From an uncultured Caldilineales bacterium (GTDB lineage Bacteria; Chloroflexota; Anaerolineae; JAAEKA01): 64,000 bases of DNA. This document shows positions 42,134-51,081 of this stretch, in pieces; within the stretch, counting starts at the first letter, position 1, and the number at the start of each line of letters is the position of its first letter. The position numbers were made by a program, and so were the translations under genes. The stretch is taken from positions 1 through 64,000 of the forward strand of contig CALESQ010000040.1 of assembly GCA_937907455.1 (NCBI GenBank). Direction: 5' to 3'. The notes under the pieces are model-generated. The model worked only from the letters and a program-made list of their open reading frames with translations. It was not told the DNA's origin and searched no databases.

Positions 42134-42949
42134 ATGACCAACCAAGCAGATTTGCAGGGCCGCTGGGCCTTGATCCTGGGCGCATCAAGCGGTTTCGGCC
42201 GCGCTGCCGGCATCGAGCTGGCCAAGCGCGGTATGAATATCTTCGGTGTACACCTCGACTTGAAAGCCACGTTACCGCTGGCTAAACAGACCATTAGCGA
42301 TATCGAAGCGGCTGGCGGGCAGGCGCTGTTTTTTAACACCAATGCGGCTGATCCCGACAAGCGCGCTCGCGTGCTCGATAAAATCCAGCAGAAACTGGCC
42401 GATGACGGCGGCGCTCAGGTTGTTCACCTGATGATGCACTCGCTGGCCTTTGGCACATTGCTGCCGTTCATCGGCGATAACCCCGATGAGACGGTGTCAT
42501 CTCCACAAATGGACATGACTTTGAACGTGATGGCTCATAGCCTGGTGTTTTGGACACAAGACCTGATGCGCCGTAGCCTGTTGGCTCGTGGCAGTCGCAT
42601 TTTCTCCATGACCAGCTCTGGATCGCATCGGGTATTTCAGCGTTATGGCGCGGTCTCAGCAGCCAAAGCTTCGCTGGAGTCGCACACCCGTCAACTGGCA
42701 ATGGAGCTGGGGCCGCAAGGCGTGCTGGTGAACTGCATTCAGGCGGGCGTGACCGACACCCCGGCGCTGCGTAAAATCCCCGGCCACCAGGCGTTAATTG
42801 ACATGGCGACGAACTTCAACCCCGCGGGTCGCATGACCACCGAGCAGGACGTGGCGATGACGATTGCTGCGCTGGCCGATCCTCGCATTCAGTGGATGAG
42901 CGGGTCGGTGATCGTGGTGGACGGCGCCGAGGACATCGTCGGCGCGTAG
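42134..42949 (+). CDS. SDR-family oxidoreductase, enoyl-ACP-reductase-like (YX6K)
   Basis: The 271-residue short-chain dehydrogenase has the cofactor motif ILGASSGFGRAAG and the catalytic pair YGAVSAAK, i.e. Tyr-X6-Lys, the spacing of FabI/FabL enoyl reductases rather than the usual YX3K. The substrate-binding start LLPFIGDNPDETV and VNCIQAGVTDTPALRKIPGH also recall FabI/FabL. Start ATG 42134 has aaggag upstream; a terminator follows its stop. Fatty-acid or related carbonyl reduction is likely; exact substrate unknown. Confidence 0.8.
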   Translation: MTNQADLQGRWALILGASSGFGRAAGIELAKRGMNIFGVHLDLKATLPLAKQTISDIEAAGGQALFFNTNAADPDKRARVLDKIQQKLADDGGAQVVHLMMHSLAFGTLLPFIGDNPDETVSSPQMDMTLNVMAHSLVFWTQDLMRRSLLARGSRIFSMTSSGSHRVFQRYGAVSAAKASLESHTRQLAMELGPQGVLVNCIQAGVTDTPALRKIPGHQALIDMATNFNPAGRMTTEQDVAMTIAALADPRIQWMSGSVIVVDGAEDIVGA

Positions 42950-42971
42950 CCTGCCTTTCGCTGCCAACAAC

Positions 42972-43003
42972 AAAAAAACGCCGCACAGCGCGGCGTTTTT
43001 TTG
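42972..43003 (+). terminator. Intrinsic terminator after the SDR gene
   Basis: An ACGCCGC/GCGGCGT stem with short loop is flanked by seven A and seven T, so it may act in either direction. Confidence 0.9.
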
Positions 43004-43119
43004 TTGGCTGTACTGTCCTGCAACATGCCCAGCTTTTTGTTTTTCGTTTGATTGCTGGTAAGATGGCGCTATTCCTGTTTTTTTAGTTGCCCTAACCGGC
43101 TTCCCTGCGAGACAAGCTG

Positions 43120-46100
43120 ATGGCGCAAGAGCATTTCAATCGTCGCCCCACTATTGGTGTATTGGCTGGCTGGCAGCTTTACTGGACGGCCACCCCACTG
43201 AGCTATCTTCGCCCCATTTATCGCGGCATTCGTTTAGCTGCGGCAGAGTTGGGCTGCAATTTGCTGCTGGCTTGCGGGATGGGAGCCTCGGCCACGGTTG
43301 GCGACCTGCTGCGGCCTGCCTGGCCCGTACCCATGCCCGACTGCGATTTTGTGCCGATCGGCCCGTGGAACACCGATGGCCTGATTATTATCAATCCCCT
43401 GCATTCCCCTGAACGTTCCCGCTATTTACAGGACCTGATAGCCGCGGGCCAGCCGCTGGTATTTGTCGGTTCCGGCGAAGATGGCCCTACCATTGTGGCA
43501 GACAACGAGGAGGGGATTGGGCTGGCTATGCAGCATTTGGTGGAGCACGGCCATCAGCGCATCGCGTTCATTGCCGGCAGCGAGCAGGATATGGCGGGCG
43601 ATTCTGGGGATCGCCTGCGCGCGTACCGGCGCGCGTTGCAACGTTTTGGTTTGGCAGGCGAGTATGATTCTGATCTGGTCGCTTTTGGTCAGCACACGCT
43701 TGCGGCTGGCTACGCGGCCACGCAGCGCATTTTGCACACTGGCAAGAGCTTCAGCGCTGTGCTGGCAAGCAACGACGAATCGGCCCTGGGGGCCATCCGC
43801 GCCCTCGCCGAGGCGGGACGCAGCGTGCCTGCCGATGTGGCCGTGATCGGTTTTGACGACCGCCCGGAAAGCCCGGTGCGTCAACCTGCGCTCACCAGTG
43901 TGCATGTACCTCTTTTCAAGGTGGGCTATCAGGCCGTTGAGCTGTTGTTGCAACATATGCGCGGCCAGGCGGCTGCCACCACACGGGTGAAGGTTCCTGC
44001 GCGCCTGGTGATTCGGGAATCGTGTGGCTGTGACCGCAGCGCCGTGCTGGCGGATGTGCTGGATGCTGCCGCTCAAAGCCGCGATATGATGCCCGCCGAT
44101 GCCCAATGGGCGCATTTGGCGCAACGGATGGCCGCGGTGGTGCTGGCTGAAACGCAGGCGCTGGGTGAACAGGAGGTCATTGCACTTTGTGAGCAGTTGG
44201 TGGAGGCTTTTGTCCACAGTCTGGCGCGCCACGACAGCGCAGCCTTTCAGCGTGTGCTGGATGGCGTGCTGCGTCAGGCGGTTGCCAGTGGCGACGATGC
44301 GCACCTGTGGCAAGTTGCCATATCCGTGATGCGCGCGGCGTTGCCGGTGCATGAAGATAACGAAGCGGCGCGCGAAATCCTGAACCAGGCCCGCATCACG
44401 ATCAGCGCCACCATGCGCCAGCAACATCGTCAACATGCTGTGGCGCAACGCTGGACGGCTGACCGCCTGGCCCGACTGACGGCACAACTGATCAATACCC
44501 TGGATGAAACCGATATCTATGCCGTGCTGACGCAGGGCCTGCCGGAACTCGATATTGACCTGGCCTGGATTGCGTTGCTGCGATCAGCGCCGGACGACCC
44601 GCACGCCTGGAGCGAACTATATTCGGTGGTCGGCCCCACCCAGGGAACCCAGCAAATTGCCAGCCGCTCTTTTCCTCCGTCCGACTGGCTGCCGCAAAGC
44701 GCCCCCTTCAGCCTGGCTGTATTGCCCCTGACCGACCGCGAGGGGCAGGCTGGTTACATCGTGCTTGATACCGCACGCCTTGATCTCAACGGCGCGATTG
44801 CACAGGAACTGGCTGCCGCGGTCAACACCGCCCGGCTTTACCGTGAGGCCACCGAGGGCCGTCGCCTGGCCGAAGAAGCCAATCAGATGAAGAGCCGCTT
44901 CCTGTCCACGGTCAGCCACGAACTGCGCACGCCGCTTAATCTGATCGTGGGGCTGAGCGATCTGTTGGTGCAGTCGGACCAGGGCAACACCCCGGTTGCC
45001 CCGCGTGATCTGGAACGCATCCGCAACAGCGCTCAACATCTGAGCGCTCTGATCAGTGATGTGCTTGATCTTGCCAGCAGCGATGCCGGTCAGCTTCGCC
45101 TGACGCGCGAATATGTTGATCTGGGTCAGACCTTGCAGGTGGTGGCAGAAACGGGGCGTCAGATGGCCGCGGACAAGGGCCTGGTTTGGCAGGCTGATCT
45201 GCCACAGAATGGCCCGTGGGTGTGGGGTGATCGTGTGCGCTTGCGCCAGGTGGCGCTGAACCTGGTCAGCAATGCCGTCAAGTTTACAGAGCGCGGCCAA
45301 GTGAGCCTGATCTTGCAAACCGCCTCCGATTCCGTCACCGTGATGGTGCGTGATACGGGCATGGGCATTCCTCTGCACGAGCAACCCGCCATTTTCGACG
45401 AATTTCACCGCACAGAACGCAGTATTGAGCGCGGCTATCGCGGGTTGGGGCTGGGCCTGGCTATCTGCAAGCGCCTGATTGCGCTGCACGATGGCACGAT
45501 GGGGCTGCATTCCAGCGGCCAGGAGGGCGAAGGCGCCGCGTTTTACTTCACGCTGCCCGTCGTGGTTGCCCCCACGCCGCCCGCGCTGCGCGTGCCCACA
45601 CCGCAACCGCTTGTGTTGCTGCTGGTTCCGCCGGGGGGCAACGGCGAGCGCATCCGGCAGCACATCGCCCAGCGCGGCATGGAAGTGGTCATTGCACCAG
45701 TGACCGAGATGCAAAACTGGCTGGCGCGCTTGCTGGCCGCGCCACCGCGCGCGGTGGTGTTGGATGCCTCGGGTGAGCATGGCGCAGACTATAGCTGGGA
45801 CGCGCTCAAGACGATCAAGGGGAACGCGGCGACGCGGGCCATCCCGGTGCTGTTCTACGCCACGGGTGACACGGGCGGCGCGGTGCTGGAACTGGACTAC
45901 CTGACCAAGCCGATTGAAATGGCTGAGTTGACGCGCGCGCTGGATCAGCACTGGTTGGCTGCTGAAGAGCCGGCCCTGCCAGTCACCTTTTTGGTGGTGG
46001 ATGACGACCCGGAAACGCTGGATATGCACGCCCGCATTGTGCAGGCCCATTCGCCCAGCCATCGCGTGCTGAAGGCGCAGAACGGCCGTGAAGCGCTGGA

Positions 46101-46695
46101 GATGCTGGCACAGACATCGGTGAATCTGATGCTGCTCGATCTGATGATGCCAGAGATGGACGGCTTTGCCGTGCTTGAGGCGATGCGGGCGAACGAGGCG
46201 CTGCGCGAGATTCCCGTGATCGTAATCACCGGGCAGGTACTGACCGAAGCGGAGATGGCGCGCCTGAACCAGGGGGTGGCTACGGTGTTGAGCAAGGGGC
46301 TGTTGAATTTTGATGAGACTCTGGCACATCTGGGGGCAGTGCTGGAGCGGCAGCAGCGGCTTAGCAGCGAGGCCCAGCGTTTGGTGCGCAAGGCGATGGC
46401 CTACATTCAGCAATGCTATCATCAGCCACTCAGCCGTCACGATCTGGCTCGTCACGTCAGCTTGAGCGATGACTATTTGACCTATTGCTTTCGTCAGGAG
46501 CTTGGCATGACCCCGATTGCCTACTTGAATCGTTATCGTGTATTACAGGCCCAGCACCTGTTGAGAGAAACGGAAAAGCCCATCACTGAAATTGCTTACG
46601 ATGTAGGCTTTTCAGACAGTAGTTATTTTAGCCGCGTTTTTCGTCGGGAGATTGGTGTGTCGCCAGAGGCCTATCGTCGCGGAGAGACTGCATAA
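43120..46695 (+). CDS. Sugar-sensing hybrid histidine kinase/response regulator with AraC domain
   Basis: All parts of a sensory pathway lie in one 1191-residue protein without signal peptide or membrane helix. Residues 8-310: LacI-type sugar-binding domain (IGVLAGWQLYWT, VIGFDDRPESP) without its helix-turn-helix. About 455-580: GAF-like. HisKA with His600 in SHELRTP; HATPase with NLVSNAVKF, DTGMGIP and GLGLGLAI. About 830-945: degenerate receiver (VVLDASG, YLTKP). About 955-1070: receiver with Asp1007 (LLDLMMPEMDG). 1089-1187: two AraC helix-turn-helix units ending SYFSRVFRREIGVSPEAY. It precedes a sugar ABC importer and glucanases, so it most likely senses the imported oligosaccharide in the cytoplasm and activates that locus. 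Confidence 0.9.
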   Translation: MAQEHFNRRPTIGVLAGWQLYWTATPLSYLRPIYRGIRLAAAELGCNLLLACGMGASATVGDLLRPAWPVPMPDCDFVPIGPWNTDGLIIINPLHSPERSRYLQDLIAAGQPLVFVGSGEDGPTIVADNEEGIGLAMQHLVEHGHQRIAFIAGSEQDMAGDSGDRLRAYRRALQRFGLAGEYDSDLVAFGQHTLAAGYAATQRILHTGKSFSAVLASNDESALGAIRALAEAGRSVPADVAVIGFDDRPESPVRQPALTSVHVPLFKVGYQAVELLLQHMRGQAAATTRVKVPARLVIRESCGCDRSAVLADVLDAAAQSRDMMPADAQWAHLAQRMAAVVLAETQALGEQEVIALCEQLVEAFVHSLARHDSAAFQRVLDGVLRQAVASGDDAHLWQVAISVMRAALPVHEDNEAAREILNQARITISATMRQQHRQHAVAQRWTADRLARLTAQLINTLDETDIYAVLTQGLPELDIDLAWIALLRSAPDDPHAWSELYSVVGPTQGTQQIASRSFPPSDWLPQSAPFSLAVLPLTDREGQAGYIVLDTARLDLNGAIAQELAAAVNTARLYREATEGRRLAEEANQMKSRFLSTVSHELRTPLNLIVGLSDLLVQSDQGNTPVAPRDLERIRNSAQHLSALISDVLDLASSDAGQLRLTREYVDLGQTLQVVAETGRQMAADKGLVWQADLPQNGPWVWGDRVRLRQVALNLVSNAVKFTERGQVSLILQTASDSVTVMVRDTGMGIPLHEQPAIFDEFHRTERSIERGYRGLGLGLAICKRLIALHDGTMGLHSSGQEGEGAAFYFTLPVVVAPTPPALRVPTPQPLVLLLVPPGGNGERIRQHIAQRGMEVVIAPVTEMQNWLARLLAAPPRAVVLDASGEHGADYSWDALKTIKGNAATRAIPVLFYATGDTGGAVLELDYLTKPIEMAELTRALDQHWLAAEEPALPVTFLVVDDDPETLDMHARIVQAHSPSHRVLKAQNGREALEMLAQTSVNLMLLDLMMPEMDGFAVLEAMRANEALREIPVIVITGQVLTEAEMARLNQGVATVLSKGLLNFDETLAHLGAVLERQQRLSSEAQRLVRKAMAYIQQCYHQPLSRHDLARHVSLSDDYLTYCFRQELGMTPIAYLNRYRVLQAQHLLRETEKPITEIAYDVGFSDSSYFSRVFRREIGVSPEAYRRGETA

Positions 46696-46812
46696 CCGCC
46701 AGGGCATGGTTTCAGGGGGGGGGGCGCTGCGGGGGAGCAAGGTGGTGGGATCGCATTTTTCTATGAAATATCCCTGAGTTTCCCGCTTTTCTCCAAGCCG
46801 TGAATCGGTTAA

Positions 46813-46826
46813 ACATTGTACAATGT
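46813..46826. promoter_or_regulatory. Perfect 14-bp palindrome before the sugar-binding protein gene
   Basis: ACATTGTACAATGT is its own complement. It lies 76 bases upstream of the solute-binding protein ATG and inside the only promoter-sized gap of the transporter-glucanase operon, so it is a candidate operator. A run of ten G (46715-46724) lies 90 bases further upstream. Confidence 0.6.
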
Positions 46827-46901
46827 AGCAAGTGTTGTGCCCTCCCCCATGCCGTATCTTTGCGGCGTCTGTTTTACCCCTACAAGAAGGAGAAGATCAC
46901 C

Positions 46902-48251
46902 ATGTCGAAGAAGACTTTCCCCGTTGTCGTGGCTCTTTTGTTGCTGAGTGTACTGCTGGCTGCCTGCGGCGGCTCTCAGGCATCGCCCGCGCCCGCTGCT
47001 GGCGGTCAAGCTGAAGCACCTGCTGCCGAGGCCAAGCCGGTGACACTGCGTCTGCTGGTGCACCAGAATCCGCCGATGGTTGAGTACATGCAGGCTTTCA
47101 ACGAAAAGTTCCAGGCTGCCCATCCTAACATCAAGGTAGATATGGCGGTGGTTAACGCCAGCGATCTGGCTACTGCTACCCAGACCCGTCTGACCGCTAA
47201 CGATGTGGATCTGGTAGACGTTTTTGGCTTTTCCAATGCCGTTCAGCCCTACATGAAGAATGTAGACAAGCCGAACTGGCAACAGTTGATTGAGGCAGGA
47301 CTGTTGGCTGATCTGAGCGGTCAGTCGTTTGTCGGCAACTATGCCCCAGCTTCTAACCAGGACGCCGGCACCTATGACGGCAAGATCTACCAGGTCAACC
47401 TGGGTCGCGTAGTTTATAGCGGCATTTATTACAACAAGAGCCTTTTCCAGGCCAACAATGTGGCAGCACCCACTACCTGGAGCGAATTGGTAGCCGCATG
47501 CGAGACCTTTAAAGCGGCCGACATCCCCTGCATGACCGCGGGCGGCAAGGACGGCTGGCCGATCTTTGTGGGCGCCTATGGCCTGATCGGCTCTATCTAC
47601 CCTGATCAGGCGGGGCTTGTCGAAGGCCTGTGGACGGGCAATATCAAATGGAATGATGCCAAGTCGCTGGAAATGTGGCAGAAGATGAAGGTCTATACCC
47701 AGAACATGATGGAGCCTGAAGCCAGCGGTATTGCCGGCGATGCTGCGCCAGGTCGCTTTGCTTCTGGTGCAGTTGCCATGTTCGCCGGAGGCAGTTGGTA
47801 TGCTTCGGCTATCGAGGCTGCTAATCCTGAGTTGGATTGGGGTTACATGCCTTTCCCCGGCTCAGACAATGCGGCTGACAACAAATATCTGTTCGGCAAG
47901 TATGACCAGGGTTGGGCTGTGGCGGCTAATTCAGCAAACAAAGATGCTGCCATGACCTATCTCAGCGAATTTTCTGATCCTGCCAATTACCAGGCATTCG
48001 TCAACGCTGTAGGCTTCATCCCGACGCAGAGTTCAGCCACGCTCGACACCCTCATCGGCAAAGAAGTGGCTCCGTATCTCGAGAACTTCCGCGTTGGCTA
48101 CGAACAATACTGGATTGCCCCCAAGGGCGCGGGTGAGTTCGCCAACCCCTGGGCATCCTATTTCAAGCCTTTTGGCACCTATGATGATGCCACCGAGTTG
48201 GCTAACAAAGTTCAGGCCGATTTGCAAGCCGGTCTGGATGCAGCGAAGTAA
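46902..48251 (+). CDS. ABC sugar-binding lipoprotein (family 1)
   Basis: The 449-residue lipoprotein captures oligosaccharides outside the membrane for import. It has a lipobox VLLAACGG, an Ala/Pro linker and the family-1 binding fold: VTLRLLVHQNPPMVEYMQAFNEKFQAAHPNIKVDMAVV, then GKIYQVNLGRVVYSGIYYNKSLF and MFAGGSWYASAIEAANPELDWGYMPFPG. Start ATG 46902 with aaggag upstream; the reading from 46800 is an extension through the palindrome. First gene of the operon with two permeases; no ATPase is present, as usual for CUT1 systems that share one. Confidence 0.93.
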   Translation: MSKKTFPVVVALLLLSVLLAACGGSQASPAPAAGGQAEAPAAEAKPVTLRLLVHQNPPMVEYMQAFNEKFQAAHPNIKVDMAVVNASDLATATQTRLTANDVDLVDVFGFSNAVQPYMKNVDKPNWQQLIEAGLLADLSGQSFVGNYAPASNQDAGTYDGKIYQVNLGRVVYSGIYYNKSLFQANNVAAPTTWSELVAACETFKAADIPCMTAGGKDGWPIFVGAYGLIGSIYPDQAGLVEGLWTGNIKWNDAKSLEMWQKMKVYTQNMMEPEASGIAGDAAPGRFASGAVAMFAGGSWYASAIEAANPELDWGYMPFPGSDNAADNKYLFGKYDQGWAVAANSANKDAAMTYLSEFSDPANYQAFVNAVGFIPTQSSATLDTLIGKEVAPYLENFRVGYEQYWIAPKGAGEFANPWASYFKPFGTYDDATELANKVQADLQAGLDAAK

Positions 48252-48267
48252 GCAGGCTGTAGTTCCT

Positions 48268-48295
48268 GGGCTTCCCGTCATGCGACGGGAAGCCC
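48268..48295 (+). terminator. Intra-operon hairpin
   Basis: GGGCTTCCCGTC (48268-48279) and GACGGGAAGCCC (48284-48295) form a perfect 12-bp stem, followed by ttgtttgttt. Position after the binding-protein gene suggests mRNA protection or partial termination that raises binding-protein yield over the permeases. Confidence 0.75.
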
Positions 48296-48323
48296 TTGTT
48301 TGTTTGACAGGAGGAATGCTGCC

Positions 48324-49247
48324 ATGAACTATCATTTTGGCCGCGGTTTTTCGCGCTGGATTCCCTATCTGCTGCTTTTGCCGGGTATACTGCTATACTT
48401 TGTAATTGCGCTGGGTCCTTCCATTGCTACATCTATCTACTCCTTCACCGATGCCACTGGACTGAAGGGTGCGCCAGTTAACTGGGTTGGGCTTGATAAC
48501 TATCGTGAATTTCTTCTGTTGGGCCAGGCGGCTAAAAATAATCTGGCCGTGCTGGGGCGAACATTGATTTTCTCGGTGTTGGTTTCTTCCATTCAGTTTG
48601 TGCTGGGTCTGCTTTTTGCTTTGGTGCTGAATCAGCGTCTTTGGGGGCGTAATGTGGTGCGCACGTTGGTATTCATGCCGGTCATCCTCGGTGCTGTAAT
48701 TCAGGGCCTGATCTGGTCGCTTTTCCTCTATCCGTTGGGAGGTCCTGCGGCCAAGTTGCTTGAGCTTGTGGGCTTGAAATCGCAGTTTCTGGGCGGTTCA
48801 CCGATGGAGGCTTTTCTTTGGGTGGTTGTGGTACAGATCTGGGCCAATCTAGGTGTTACCATGATCATCTTTCTGGCAGGATTGCAGACTATTCCGTCAG
48901 AATACTATGAAGCAGCCAGCATTGATGGGGCCAGTGGCTGGCAAGCGTTTAAGAACGTCACCTGGCCTTTGTTGACTCCCAGCGTTAACACCAACATTCT
49001 GCTGAATGTTATCGGCAGCCTGCAAGCCTGGCAACTTTTCCTGGTGTTGATCGGCTATCGCGCTGGTACTCAGGTGTTGGGCTATTTGATCTATGCTACC
49101 GGCTTTGGCGCTGCGGGCAGTTTGACACAAAGTTTCCGCCAGGGCTATGCCGCGGCGGCTTCGATTGTGTTGTTCATCCTGGTGCTCATTATCGGTATGA
49201 CCATTCAAACCTACCTGCGCCGTCGTGAAGAAAGGATCATGGCATGA
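48324..49247 (+). CDS. ABC sugar permease, MalF-like
   Basis: The 307-residue protein has six membrane helices and the EAA loop (YYEAASIDGASGWQAFKNVTWPLLTP) that binds the ATPase. N-terminal FSRWIPYLLLLPGILLYF is typical of CUT1 subunits. Start ATG 48324 has aggagg upstream. It forms a heterodimer with the next gene product, whose start overlaps by four bases. Confidence 0.93.
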   Translation: MNYHFGRGFSRWIPYLLLLPGILLYFVIALGPSIATSIYSFTDATGLKGAPVNWVGLDNYREFLLLGQAAKNNLAVLGRTLIFSVLVSSIQFVLGLLFALVLNQRLWGRNVVRTLVFMPVILGAVIQGLIWSLFLYPLGGPAAKLLELVGLKSQFLGGSPMEAFLWVVVVQIWANLGVTMIIFLAGLQTIPSEYYEAASIDGASGWQAFKNVTWPLLTPSVNTNILLNVIGSLQAWQLFLVLIGYRAGTQVLGYLIYATGFGAAGSLTQSFRQGYAAAASIVLFILVLIIGMTIQTYLRRREERIMA

Positions 49248-50083
49248 ACTCCCCAATATCTCGCCAGCGGCGTCCCATCAACTGGGGAAAAGTTGCTTCG
49301 TATGCGCTGATGATGGTCATGGCATTGGTGTACCTGGGACCTTTGTTGATGTTGTTGAACACTTCACTCAAGACAATGCCTTCGTTTTCGCGCGACGCCA
49401 CGGCATTGGCCACCGAGCTGAACTTTCAGAACTTCGCCGAAGCATGGAAACGAGCCAACTTCCCCCGTTATCTGCTCAATTCAATCATCTATACCGCCGC
49501 GTCAACTACGATTTTTATCATCACCGGTTTGTTTGTAGCATTTCCTATTGCCCGTAAATATGTCAAAGGCGCCGGCTTTCTCTTGACGTTATATGTGATT
49601 GCACTCTTCCTGCCGCCGGCGTTGATTCCGCAGTTCCAACTCATTTTGAACCTGGGACTCTACAACACGCCTCACGGTTTCATACTTCTCTTTGTGGTGA
49701 ATGCGGTAGGTATCGTGATTCTGGTGTCTTCCATCAAATCTATCCCGAAGGAACTGGATGAGGCTGCTGCCCTTGATGGCTGCGGCTATGTTCGCTTTGT
49801 ATGGTCAATCATCCTGCCGCTGCTGCGACCAGCAATTGCCACCGTGGTTGTTCTTCATGCCATCGGCGTCTGGAATGAGATCATTACCCCCACGATCTAT
49901 CTGACTAACGAGAAGTATTACCCGATCACGCGCGGATTGATCGTGTTTCAGGGTGTCTATGGCAGCCAGTGGCCCACTTTGGCTGCCGCAGTGCTGATGC
50001 TGACTCTCCCCATGCTGGTGCTCTTCCTCTTCCTGCAACGCTATATTGTATCCGGCCTGACCGCTGGTGCTGTGAAGGGCTAA
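49244..50083 (+). CDS. ABC sugar permease, MalG-like
   Basis: The 279-residue second permease has six membrane helices and its own EAA loop (PKELDEAAALDGCGYVRFVWSIILPLLRPAI). It pairs with the preceding subunit; its start overlaps the preceding stop by four bases. The last helix ends LFLQRYIVSGLTAGAVKG, the standard CUT1 C-terminus. Confidence 0.93.
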   Translation: MNSPISRQRRPINWGKVASYALMMVMALVYLGPLLMLLNTSLKTMPSFSRDATALATELNFQNFAEAWKRANFPRYLLNSIIYTAASTTIFIITGLFVAFPIARKYVKGAGFLLTLYVIALFLPPALIPQFQLILNLGLYNTPHGFILLFVVNAVGIVILVSSIKSIPKELDEAAALDGCGYVRFVWSIILPLLRPAIATVVVLHAIGVWNEIITPTIYLTNEKYYPITRGLIVFQGVYGSQWPTLAAAVLMLTLPMLVLFLFLQRYIVSGLTAGAVKG

Positions 50084-50099
50084 CCGCGCCCACGGAATC

Positions 50100-50144
50100 G
50101 CAAAGCAAGCTTTGCCTTCCCTGGAATCACGAAGCTTGCTTTGC
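50100..50144. repeat. Inverted repeat between permease and GH16 genes
   Basis: GCAAAGCAAGC (50100-50110) and GCTTGCTTTGC (50134-50144) are perfect complements with a 23-base loop; the word aagctttgcc/gcttgctttgcc also repeats directly. It may reduce read-through into the glucanase genes. Confidence 0.65.
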
Positions 50145-50170
50145 CCCCTCTTCGCTCCTTGTTTTTTGAA

Positions 50171-51031
50171 ATGTTCAACCTTGTGATTTCACGATTATCC
50201 CTCTTGCTGCTGGTGATTGCCCTGCTGTTGACAGCCTGTCAAGGCTCCGCTCAGACCACCCTGCCAATCCCCACACCCATTCCCACGCCGCCTGCTGCCC
50301 CGGAAGGCTGGACACTGGTTTGGCATGACGAGTTCGACGGCGACGCCATCAACCGCGCCGACTGGACATTTGATCTGGGCGGCGGAGGCTGGGGCAACGG
50401 CGAGGCTCAGGTCTACACTGACCTTCCGGCAAACGCCCGCGTGCAGCAGGGCTTGCTGATTATCGAAGCCCGCAAAGAGGCCAACGACCAGGGCGGTTTT
50501 CAGTTCACTTCGGCGCGCTTGAAAACCCAGGGGCTGAAGACCTTTCAGTATGGCCGTATCGAGGCGCGGCTGAAGGTTCCCGCGGGCGCCGGGCTTTGGC
50601 CCGCCTTCTGGATGCTTGGAGCTAACTTCGAGCAGGTAGGCTGGCCTGACTGCGGCGAAATTGACATCATGGAATACGTAGGGCGTGACCCCAACCTGGT
50701 GATGGGTACGCTGCACGGCCCTGGCTATTCCGGCGCGCTGGGCCTTACCAGCCGCAGCTTGCAGGATTATCCAATCGCTGCTGCCTTCCATACCTACGCG
50801 GTCGAATGGAGCAGTGATCAGATTACTTGGTTCTATGATGATGTAGCCTATCACACCCTCACCCGCAGCGATGTGGGTAGCGACCGCTGGGTGTTTGACC
50901 AGCCCTTTTTCCTGATCCTCAATCTCGCTGCTGGTGGCACGCTGGGCGGTTTTATCAGCCCGGATACCGCGTTTCCTGCTCAATTCTACGCAGATTACGT
51001 GCGTGTTTATCAGCAAACTTCCCCCCACTGA
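50171..51031 (+). CDS. GH16 beta-glucanase, lipoprotein
   Basis: The 286-residue protein has a lipoprotein signal (LLLLVIALLLTAC) and a complete GH16 domain: LVWHDEFDGDAINRADW, YGRIEARLKVPAGAGLWPAFWMLG, catalytic EIDIMEY (nucleophile and acid/base Glu) and HTYAVEWSSDQITWFYDD. It cuts beta-1,3 or mixed-linked glucan at the cell surface. Start ATG 50171 is set by the signal; an upstream in-frame TTG at 50141 is not used. It follows the importer genes. Confidence 0.93.
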   Translation: MFNLVISRLSLLLLVIALLLTACQGSAQTTLPIPTPIPTPPAAPEGWTLVWHDEFDGDAINRADWTFDLGGGGWGNGEAQVYTDLPANARVQQGLLIIEARKEANDQGGFQFTSARLKTQGLKTFQYGRIEARLKVPAGAGLWPAFWMLGANFEQVGWPDCGEIDIMEYVGRDPNLVMGTLHGPGYSGALGLTSRSLQDYPIAAAFHTYAVEWSSDQITWFYDDVAYHTLTRSDVGSDRWVFDQPFFLILNLAAGGTLGGFISPDTAFPAQFYADYVRVYQQTSPH

Positions 51032-51081
51032 GGCGATCGGCCTGCACGCGGCGCGGCCGTTCTGTTTGCGAGGACTATCCC

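Noticed and set aside
44617..46455. A 612-codon ORF antisense to the hybrid kinase
   Set aside because: Codon pattern and conserved domains belong to the plus strand; the antisense product is His/Gln-rich and low in complexity.
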